NCBI RefSeq assembly: GCF_016785095.1
Contig: NZ_JAEKJB010000010.1
Location: 62,001-126,000, forward strand
Reading direction: 5' to 3'
From: Alloalcanivorax marinus
Lineage (GTDB): Bacteria; Pseudomonadota; Gammaproteobacteria; Pseudomonadales; Alcanivoracaceae
DNA length: 64,000 nt
The notes under the pieces are model-generated. The model had not been told where the DNA came from and did not search any database. It saw only the letters and a program-made list of their open reading frames with translations. Position 1 is the first letter of the stretch. Each line of letters opens with the position of its first letter. Below, one piece after another: positions 57,463-64,000 of the stretch. The position numbers were made by a program, and so were the translations under genes.

Positions 57463-59058
57463 TTAGCCGAACTGGTTCATGGTGTTGTCTTTACCCGCTG
57501 CTTTCAGAGCGGCTTCACCAGAGAAGTACTCTTTGTGGTCATCACCGATGTTGGAACCGGCCATGTCCTGGTGCTTCACGGTGGCGATGCCACGGCGGAT
57601 TTCCTTGCGCTGAACGCCGGCGGCGTAGGCCAGCATGCCTTCCTCACCGAAGTAGCCTTCCACCAGCTGGTCGGTGGACAGAGCAGCGGTGTGGTAGGTC
57701 GGCAGCGTGATCAGGTGGTGGAACACACCGGCTTCACGGGATGCCTTGGCCTGGAACTCCTGAGTCCAGCGGTCGGCTTCGGCGGCCAGATCGCTGTCGT
57801 CGTACTTGGCGTTCATCAGGTCGGCACGGTCGTAACCGGATACGTCCTTGCCTTCTTCCTTCCAGGCATCGAATACCTGCTGACGGAAGTTCAGGGTCCA
57901 GTTGAAGGACGGGCTGTTGTTGTACACCAGCTTGGCGCTCGGCTCTTGCTCGCGGATGCGATCGACCATGTGCTTGATGTGAGCCACGTTCGGGGTCGGG
58001 GTTTCGATCCACAGCAGGTCGGCGCCGTTTTGCAGGCTGGTGACACAGTCCAGAACCACGCGGTCGATGTTGGTGCCTTCGCGGAACTGGAACAGGCCGG
58101 AAGCCAGACGGGTCGGCTTGAGCAGCTTGCCTTCGGATTTGATCACCACGTCGCCGTTGTTGATCTGCTCGGGCGAGTCGATGAACTCGCCATCCAGGAA
58201 GCTGTTGTACTTGTCGCCCAGGTCGCCCGGCTCGTTGGTCACGGCGATCTGCTTGGTCAGGCCGGCGCCTTCGGAGTCGGTACGGGCAACGATCACGCCA
58301 TCGTCAACGCCCAGTTCCAGGAACGCGTAGCGAACGGCGTTCAGCTTGGCGATGAAGTCGGCATGGGGAACGGTCACTTTACCGTCCTGGTGACCGCACT
58401 GCTTCTCGTCGGAAACCTGGTTCTCGATCTGGATGCAGCAAGCACCGGCTTCGATCAGCTTCTTGGCCAGCAGGTAGGTGGCTTCCGGGTTACCGAAGCC
58501 AGCATCGATGTCGGCGATGATCGGCACAACGTGGGTTTCGAAGTTGTCGATCTTGCTGATGATTTCTTTCTGCTTGGCTTCGTCGCCCGCTTCCTTGGCG
58601 GCGTCCAGGCCACGGAACAGGTGGTTCAGTTCCCAGGCGTCGGCTTGCTTGAGGAAGGTGTACAGTTCACGGATCAGGTCGGCGACGGCGGTCTTCTCAT
58701 GCATGGACTGGTCGGGCAGCGGACCGAACTCGGAACGCAGCGCGGCGACCATCCAACCGGACAGGTACAGGTAGCGGCCCTTGGTGTTGCCGAAGTATTT
58801 CTTGATGGAAATCATCTTCTGCTGACCGATGAAACCGTGCCAGCAACCCAGGGACTGAGTGTACTTGGAGTTGTCCGCGTCATACGCCGCCATGTCCTCG
58901 CGCATGATCTTCGCGGTGTACTTGGCGATATCCAGATGCGTGTTGAAACGGTTCTGCAGACGCATGCGGACAGCGGATTCCGGGTTGATGTCGTGCCAGG
59001 TTTTGTTGGCACCAACCACGGAGCTCAGTGCTTCGATCTCTTTGAGGTACTGTGACAT
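57463..59058 (-). CDS. aceA: Isocitrate lyase
   Basis: A 531-residue glyoxylate-cycle enzyme that splits isocitrate into glyoxylate and succinate, needed for growth on acetate, alkanes and fatty acids. The active-site motif is KQCGH (Cys221) and the Mg-binding region is DIDAGFGNPE; the length matches the larger gammaproteobacterial form. A start at ATG 59058 is preferred over a TTG two codons upstream. A -10-like TAGAAT (complement at 59148-59153) lies about 90 bases before the start. It is followed by a strong terminator (57409-57441). Confidence 0.96.
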   Translation of the reverse strand: MSQYLKEIEALSSVVGANKTWHDINPESAVRMRLQNRFNTHLDIAKYTAKIMREDMAAYDADNSKYTQSLGCWHGFIGQQKMISIKKYFGNTKGRYLYLSGWMVAALRSEFGPLPDQSMHEKTAVADLIRELYTFLKQADAWELNHLFRGLDAAKEAGDEAKQKEIISKIDNFETHVVPIIADIDAGFGNPEATYLLAKKLIEAGACCIQIENQVSDEKQCGHQDGKVTVPHADFIAKLNAVRYAFLELGVDDGVIVARTDSEGAGLTKQIAVTNEPGDLGDKYNSFLDGEFIDSPEQINNGDVVIKSEGKLLKPTRLASGLFQFREGTNIDRVVLDCVTSLQNGADLLWIETPTPNVAHIKHMVDRIREQEPSAKLVYNNSPSFNWTLNFRQQVFDAWKEEGKDVSGYDRADLMNAKYDDSDLAAEADRWTQEFQAKASREAGVFHHLITLPTYHTAALSTDQLVEGYFGEEGMLAYAAGVQRKEIRRGIATVKHQDMAGSNIGDDHKEYFSGEAALKAAGKDNTMNQFG

Positions 59059-59214
59059 GGTCAATCCTTGTCAGTAGAAGAATGAACACCGAAGCCGCCG
59101 GTCACGCGGGGGCATGCCCCGCCCGACGCCGACTACCGATGCCGCGCATTCTAGGAGCGCGTTTCTCATAAAAACAATCAATCTTGATGATAACCGGTAT
59201 TCGCGCGATGAATG

Positions 59215-60060
59215 TCACCTCAGAATCAGGTGCGGCACCCGGGCATGGCGGATCAGCCGGTCGGTGGTGCTGCCAATCAGGAACTCACGGATTCGCGAGT
59301 GCCCGTAGGCGCCCATCACCACCAGGTCGAGATCGTGCTCCTCCTGGTAAAGGTGCAACTCCGTTTCCACATCCCCCTTCAGGGCCGCGACGGTCACCGG
59401 GTGCCCGTTGTCCTCCAGGCGCCGCGCCGCCCAGGCCGCGCCTTCCCGATCCCGCTCGGAACCGTTCACCTGCACCAGGTGACAAGGCAGCTCGCGCAGC
59501 AGCGGGCTGCTGGCGATCAGGCGCACGCCGTCGCGCATGGAGGGACTGTTGTCGTAGGCGAGCATCAGCCCGGTGGGCGCCTTGAACGCTCCCACCGCCA
59601 CCAGCACGGAGCGGTCCACGCCACGAATCAGTTTCTCCACATTGTCGCCGATCCGGTCGTGGCCGGGGTGATCGGTGCCCTGTTTGCCGATCACCAGCAG
59701 GCGGGTCTCATCGTCCAGCTCGCGCACCGCGTCGAGCAGCTTGCCATGGCGCTGGCGCAGCACCGGCGTCGGCTGGCCGGCCGACGCCAGCCGCTCCTTG
59801 GCCGCCTCCAGCAGCGCCTTGCCCTCCTCCAGGGCCAGCCGGTTGCGGCGTGCATCCAGGTCCGCCAGCTCCTTGAGCAGGGCTTCCCGGGTGCCCAGAC
59901 CAATGCTGCCGCTCAGGTTGGGCTCGCTGGGGTAGCGTTCCTCGTCCAACACGTGCAGCAACATCAGGGGGGCGTCCAGGCGCCGGGCCGCCCAGGCGGC
60001 GTGGTCGCAAATGGTGTCCGCCGCGGCGGAACCGTCGATGCAGGCAATCACATGACTCAT
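59215..60060 (-). CDS. Tandem universal stress protein
   Basis: A 281-residue protein made of two UspA domains. The second has the ATP-binding signature GAYGHSRIREFLIGSTTDRL near the C-terminus; the first has a weaker GKQGTDHPGHDRIGDNVEKL. The N-terminus MSHVIACIDGSAAADTICDH is typical. It follows the SulP transporter gene by 26 bases on the same strand, a common pairing, so it may modulate or respond with that transporter. ATG at 60060. Confidence 0.92.
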   Translation of the reverse strand: MSHVIACIDGSAAADTICDHAAWAARRLDAPLMLLHVLDEERYPSEPNLSGSIGLGTREALLKELADLDARRNRLALEEGKALLEAAKERLASAGQPTPVLRQRHGKLLDAVRELDDETRLLVIGKQGTDHPGHDRIGDNVEKLIRGVDRSVLVAVGAFKAPTGLMLAYDNSPSMRDGVRLIASSPLLRELPCHLVQVNGSERDREGAAWAARRLEDNGHPVTVAALKGDVETELHLYQEEHDLDLVVMGAYGHSRIREFLIGSTTDRLIRHARVPHLILR

Positions 60061-60086
60061 GGTCGATCCTCGAATCCGGGGGTGGC

Positions 60087-61565
60087 TCAGTGGCCGCCCA
60101 TCATTTTTTCCACGGCGTCGGGCTTGTCGTGGACGGCGTACTTATCCACCAGAGTGGCGCTGGCCTCGTCCAGGCCGATCACTTCCACCTCGGTGCCTTC
60201 GCGGCGGAACTTGATCACCGCCTTGTCCAGGGCGCCGATGGCGGTGATGTCCCAGAAGCGGGCCCGGTGTACGTCGATGGTGACTTTTTCCAGCCCTTCC
60301 TTATAGTCGAACGCCGCCAGGAAACGGTCCGCCGAGGTGAAGAACACCTGCCCCACCACCTGGTAATGGCGCTGGTAACCGGCGTCGTCCGCCTCGCTGG
60401 ACACATAGAACACCCGGCCCACCTTGTTGGCGTAGAACAAAGCGCTGAGCAGCACGCCGATGCCCACCCCGATGGCCAGGTTGTGGGTGAACACGGTCAC
60501 CGCCACGGTGACCAGCATCACCACGCTGCTGCTCGGCGGGTGGCGACGCAGGTTAAGGATCGACTCCCAACTGAAAGTGCCGATGGACACCATGATCATC
60601 ACCGCCACCAGGGCGGCCATGGGAATCCGCGACACCCAGTCGCCCAGGAACACCACCAGCACCAGCAGCACCACCCCGGCGATCAACGTGGACAGCCGGG
60701 TGCGACCGCCGGATTTCATGTTGATCACCGACTGACCGATCATCGCGCAGCCGGCCATGCCGCCCAGGAAGCCGGAGGCGATGTTGGCCATGCCCTGGCC
60801 CCGGCATTCGCGGTGCTTGTCGCTGTCCGTGTCGGTGATGTCGTCGACGATGGTGGCGGTCATCATCGACTCCAGCAGCCCCACCACCGCCATCGTCAGC
60901 GACACCGGGAAGATGATGCGCAGGGTCTCCAGGGACAGGGGAATATCCGGCAGCAGGAACACCGGCAGGCTGCTGGGCAACTCGCCCTTGTCACCCACCG
61001 TGGGCATCTCCAGGCCGAAGTACACCGCCACGGCGGTGAGCACCAGAATGCACACCAGCGGCGACGGCACCGCCCGGGTCAGCAGCGGGAACAGATAGAT
61101 GATGCCCAGGCCGGCGGCGGTCATGGCATAGACGTGCCAGGTGACGCCGATCAGCTCCGGTATCTGGGCCATGAAGATCAGAATCGCCAGGGCGTTGACG
61201 AAGCCGGTGACCACCGAGCGCGACACGAAGCGCATCACCGTGGCCAGCTTGAAGAGGCCGAAAATGATCTGCAGCACCCCGGTGAGGATGGTGGCGGCGA
61301 GCAGATACTGCAGGCCGTGCTCGCGCACCAGGGTCACCATGAGCAACGCCATGGCGCCGGTGGCGGCGGAGATCATTCCCGGCCGGCCACCGGCGAAGGC
61401 GGTGACCACGGCGATGCAGAACGAGGCGTACAACCCCACCTTGGGGTCCACCTCGGCGATGATCGAGAAGGCGATCGCCTCCGGAATCAGGGCCAGCGCC
61501 ACCACGATACCGGAGAGCACATCACCACGGAGATTGGAAAACCAGTTTTCTTTCAACGGCAGCAA
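60087..61565 (-). CDS. SulP family anion transporter with STAS domain
   Basis: A 492-residue inner-membrane protein. About 11 membrane segments occupy residues 15-385, with [30 protein letters not shown] near 45-74 as the SulP signature. A STAS domain covers the last 90 residues ([20 protein letters not shown]). It could carry sulfate or bicarbonate; small SulP proteins paired with a USP are often assigned to BicA-like bicarbonate uptake, not decidable here. The start is TTG at 61565, because an in-frame stop lies just upstream and AAGGA is 7 bases before it. Confidence 0.9.
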   Translation of the reverse strand: MLPLKENWFSNLRGDVLSGIVVALALIPEAIAFSIIAEVDPKVGLYASFCIAVVTAFAGGRPGMISAATGAMALLMVTLVREHGLQYLLAATILTGVLQIIFGLFKLATVMRFVSRSVVTGFVNALAILIFMAQIPELIGVTWHVYAMTAAGLGIIYLFPLLTRAVPSPLVCILVLTAVAVYFGLEMPTVGDKGELPSSLPVFLLPDIPLSLETLRIIFPVSLTMAVVGLLESMMTATIVDDITDTDSDKHRECRGQGMANIASGFLGGMAGCAMIGQSVINMKSGGRTRLSTLIAGVVLLVLVVFLGDWVSRIPMAALVAVMIMVSIGTFSWESILNLRRHPPSSSVVMLVTVAVTVFTHNLAIGVGIGVLLSALFYANKVGRVFYVSSEADDAGYQRHYQVVGQVFFTSADRFLAAFDYKEGLEKVTIDVHRARFWDITAIGALDKAVIKFRREGTEVEVIGLDEASATLVDKYAVHDKPDAVEKMMGGH

Positions 61566-61955
61566 AACGGAATCCTTTTAACAGCACGGAACACGACGAC
61601 GGCCACGCCGACGCGGCAAACCATAAACAACAAAAATGACGGCCGGGCGGCCGGGATACGCCGTCACGGAAGGACGGCCGACGATAGCCACTCAGAGTGG
61701 CCGGGGGGCGGGAACGCTAGGGCGGATTGGACGCCATGAACATATCGAAATCGGGGTCGGTGCAAAAGAGGGCGGCGAGTCTAGCACAGCACGCGGGCAT
61801 GCAACATGCTTGCGCGCATACACGCTTGCACGCTAAACCCGGAGCTGGAAGGTTCGGTGTGTTTCCTGAACGGCAGGAAACACACCCCACCGCTCAGGAT
61901 GAGGGGGTAGCGTGCAAGCGTGTATGCGTGCAAGCGTGTTGCTCGCGCTTGCGCC
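61566..61955. other. Gene-free 390-base interval
   Basis: Between prfC and the SulP gene. Contains the SulP ribosome-binding site and promoter region (61566-61740), and a cruciform-type repeat (61815-61928). No convincing coding frame. Confidence 0.6.
61815..61928. repeat. 114-base cruciform-type element with nested hairpin
   Basis: Outer 21-bp arms at 61815-61835 and 61908-61928 are perfect complements (core CATACACGCTTGCACGC). Inside is a 13-bp hairpin GGTGTGTTTCCTG-AACGG-CAGGAAACACACC (61856-61886). On the right the 14-base unit GCGTGCAAGCGTGT is directly repeated at 61910-61923 and 61926-61939. The element lies just after prfC. It may be a terminator or a mobile intergenic repeat. Confidence 0.7.
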
Positions 61956-63536
61956 TCAGATCTCGCGGGTTTCCCGGAAGCGGATTTCCGGGTGGCGTTC
62001 CTGGGCAAGCTGCAGGTTGACGCGGGTCGGCGCCAGATAGGTGAGGTGGCCTGCGCCGTCCCGGGCCAGGTGCTCGTAGGCCTTGCGCTCGAAGGCTTCC
62101 AGCTCGCGGTCGCTGTCCGCCTCGGTCCAGCGGGCGGTACTCACGTTGACCGCCTCGTAGCGACAGTCCACGCCATACTCCGCCTTCAGGCGGGCGGCCA
62201 CCACATCGAACTGCAGGGTGCCCACGGCGCCCAGAATCACGTCGTTGTTGCGCAGTGGGAAGAACACCTGGGTAGCGCCTTCCTCCGCCAGCTGGGTGAG
62301 ACCCTTGTGCAGTTGCTTGCTCTTGAGCGGATCATTGAGCACCACCCGCTGGAACAACTCCGGCGCGAAGTGCGGGATGCCGGTGAAGCGCAGCTCCTCG
62401 CCTTCGGTGAAGGTGTCGCCGATCTGGATGGTGCCGTGGTTGTGCAGGCCGATGATGTCGCCGGCGTAGGCTTCCTCCACGTTGTCGCGCTCCCCGGCCA
62501 GGAAGGTCAGGGCATCGGCGATGCGCACATCCTTGCCGGTGCGGCACTGCTTGAGCTTGATGCCCTTCTGGTACTTGCCGGAGCAAATGCGAAGGAAGGC
62601 GATGCGATCCCGGTGGCGCGGGTCCATGTTGGCCTGGATCTTGAACACGAAGCCGGTCATTTTGCCTTCGTCGGGTTGCACCTGGCGGGCGCCGCCGTCG
62701 CGGGGCTGGGGCGGCGGCGCCCAGTCCACCAGGCCGTCGAGCATATGATCGACGCCGAAGTTACCCAGGGCGGTGCCGAAAAACACCGGCGTCAACTGGC
62801 CGGCCAGGAACCGCTCAAGGTTGAATTCGTGGCTGGCGCCCTGCACCAGCTCCAGGGTGTCACGCAGTTCCTGGGCATAGTCGGCGCCCACCGCCTGGTC
62901 CAGCTCCGGGTTGTCCAGCCCCTTCACCTCGCGCACTTCCTGCACGGTGTGGCCCTGGCCGGTCTTGTACAGCACGGTGGTATCGCGTAACAGGTTGTAG
63001 ACACCCTTGAAGCTCTTGCCCATGCCGATCGGCCAGGTTACCGGCGCGCACTCGATCTTGAGCACGTCCTCGATTTCATCAAGCACCTCGATGGGATCGC
63101 GCACGTCCCGGTCCAGCTTGTTGATGAAAGTGAGGATCGGCGTGTCGCGCAGCCGGCACACCTCCATCAGCTTGACGGTCCGTTCCTCCACGCCCTTGGC
63201 GGCATCGATCACCATCAGCGCCGAATCCACCGCCGTCAGGGTGCGGTAGGTGTCCTCGGAAAAGTCGGCGTGGCCGGGAGTATCGAGCAGGTTCACGGTG
63301 GCGTCCCGGTAGGGGAACTGCATCACCGAGGTGGTCACCGAGATGCCCCGTTCCTTCTCCATCTCCATCCAGTCGGAGGTGGCGTGCACGCCGCTCTTCT
63401 TGCCCTTGACGGTGCCGGCCATGCGAATCTGGTTGCCGTACAGCAGCAACTTCTCGGTAATGGTGGTCTTACCGGCGTCCGGGTGGGAAATGATGGCGAA
63501 AGTGCGCCGCTGGTGAATCTCGTCGCTGGGGTTCAT
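61956..63536 (-). CDS. prfC: Peptide chain release factor 3
   Basis: A 526-residue GTPase (E. coli: 529). G motifs are in order: [19 protein letters not shown] (P-loop), [16 protein letters not shown] (G2), [13 protein letters not shown] (G3), TFINKLDRD (G4). The RF3-specific C-terminal domain includes [27 protein letters not shown]. It recycles RF1/RF2 from the ribosome after termination. ATG at 63536 with AGGA upstream. Confidence 0.97.
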   Translation of the reverse strand: MNPSDEIHQRRTFAIISHPDAGKTTITEKLLLYGNQIRMAGTVKGKKSGVHATSDWMEMEKERGISVTTSVMQFPYRDATVNLLDTPGHADFSEDTYRTLTAVDSALMVIDAAKGVEERTVKLMEVCRLRDTPILTFINKLDRDVRDPIEVLDEIEDVLKIECAPVTWPIGMGKSFKGVYNLLRDTTVLYKTGQGHTVQEVREVKGLDNPELDQAVGADYAQELRDTLELVQGASHEFNLERFLAGQLTPVFFGTALGNFGVDHMLDGLVDWAPPPQPRDGGARQVQPDEGKMTGFVFKIQANMDPRHRDRIAFLRICSGKYQKGIKLKQCRTGKDVRIADALTFLAGERDNVEEAYAGDIIGLHNHGTIQIGDTFTEGEELRFTGIPHFAPELFQRVVLNDPLKSKQLHKGLTQLAEEGATQVFFPLRNNDVILGAVGTLQFDVVAARLKAEYGVDCRYEAVNVSTARWTEADSDRELEAFERKAYEHLARDGAGHLTYLAPTRVNLQLAQERHPEIRFRETREI

Positions 63537-63617
63537 AGAATCCTCGGTCTGCGTCGGCGCGCATTGTACAACCGGGCCGGGAAATCTTGTAGGAGGGGGG
63601 ATGCCGGACGCCCCACC

Positions 63618-64000
63618 TCAACCAGATTCGGCGAGCCGGGCGCGCAGGCGACTGACCGCCTGGCTGTGCAGCTGACAGACCCGGGATTCGGTAACACCGA
63701 GCACGGCGCCGATTTCCTTGAGGTTAAGCTCCTCCTGGTAGTACAACGCCACCAGCAGCTTCTCGCGCTCCGGCAGGGCCTCGATGGCGGCGGTCAGGCA
63801 CTCGCGTTGCCGGCCGTCCACCAGGGCGGCGAACGGCGACGGCGGCGCGCCGCTGCCGGCTTCCGGCTCACCCCGCTCTTCCACCATTTCCTCATAGGGC
63901 AGCAGGTAGCCGTTATTGGTGTCGGTGAGCAGTTGCTGGTAGTCGGCCAGCTCCATGCCCATCTCGGCAGCGATTTCGCGTTCCTCCGGCGGGCGCCCGA
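63618..64000 (-). CDS. fliA: Flagellar sigma factor FliA (sigma-28), 3' part
   Basis: The gene runs in from beyond the right edge; 127 C-terminal codons are present. The part before 63962 reads GRPPEEREIAAEMGMELADY, the region 3 pattern of FliA, and the C-terminal sigma-4 region has ALPEREKLLVALYYQEELNLKEIGAVLGVTESRVCQLHS-type order with ESRVCQLHSQAVSRLRARL. It directs transcription of late flagellar and motility genes, so a flagellar locus is expected to the right. Truncated only by the window edge. Confidence 0.9.
   Translation of the reverse strand, partial: GRPPEEREIAAEMGMELADYQQLLTDTNNGYLLPYEEMVEERGEPEAGSGAPPSPFAALVDGRQRECLTAAIEALPEREKLLVALYYQEELNLKEIGAVLGVTESRVCQLHSQAVSRLRARLAESG

Noticed and set aside
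59109..59120. GGGGCATGCCCC palindrome in the aceA leader as an operator
   Set aside because: It is only 12 bases in very GC-rich DNA and could arise by chance; not strong enough to list as a site.

Overview
The window is a GC-rich (visually about 65-70%), densely coded bacterial chromosome segment. Gene content points to a marine gammaproteobacterium near Alcanivorax/Alloalcanivorax: FabY-type ketoacyl synthase, a 531-residue isocitrate lyase of the gammaproteobacterial type, OlsBA, EfpL, a SulP/USP pair and short intergenic palindromes of the REP kind. This placement is inference from gene families, not from an alignment. I see no prophage, integron, CRISPR array or defence island; apart from small repeats the only mobile-type gene is one REP-associated (Y1/RAYT) transposase.

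Layout. 0-3.4 kb: TetR and AraC regulators, a membrane fatty-acid desaturase/hydroxylase, and a NYN-LOTUS RNA-binding protein. 3.4-12.8 kb, almost all on the minus strand: olsB-olsA (ornithine lipid), efpL, a zinc lipoprotein whose 5' end is built from a dispersed repeat, GlpG rhomboid protease, then a TRAP cassette tatT-dctP-dctQ-dctM followed by an orphan LivK-like binding protein. 13-19.6 kb: CDGSH protein, RAYT with an altered HUH motif, dienelactone hydrolase, a solitary ABC-permease-like protein, ppc, and a membrane protein with a degenerate GGDEF domain. 19.7-26.2 kb: a surface trypsin-like protease with a GlyGly-CTERM tail, a FAD monooxygenase, dinB and ppnN.

26-35 kb: SDR, egtBD (ergothioneine), a thioesterase, an AraC/LysE pair, DUF1289, zur with a Zur-box-preceded ZigA/CobW GTPase, and a second SDR. 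35-39 kb: a fecI-fecR-TonB receptor operon behind a Fur-like box. 39-44 kb: an acyl-CoA module with two crotonases, two TetR regulators with visible palindromic operators, a truncated PaaI thioesterase and small membrane/thioredoxin-like proteins, then tRNA-Leu(UAG). 44-55 kb: coiled-coil membrane protein, sodB, thiolase, fabY, a large lipoprotein hydrolase (DUF6351-like) and PQQ glucose dehydrogenase gcd. 55-64 kb: phospholipase-D-like protein, csbD, aceA, USP, SulP transporter, prfC, and the 3' part of fliA running off the end.

Themes: lipid and acyl-CoA metabolism (desaturase, OlsBA, crotonases, thiolase, FabY, aceA glyoxylate entry, ppc anaplerosis), metal homeostasis (Zur/ZigA, FecIR, Fe-SOD, CDGSH), and redox protection (egtBD, sodB). 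The most unusual signals are not protein systems but repeat structures: REP/REPIN palindromes at about nine intergenic sites, three long nested inverted repeats (45261-45405, 54948-55054, 61815-61928), and a repeat element forming the N-terminus of a lipoprotein.
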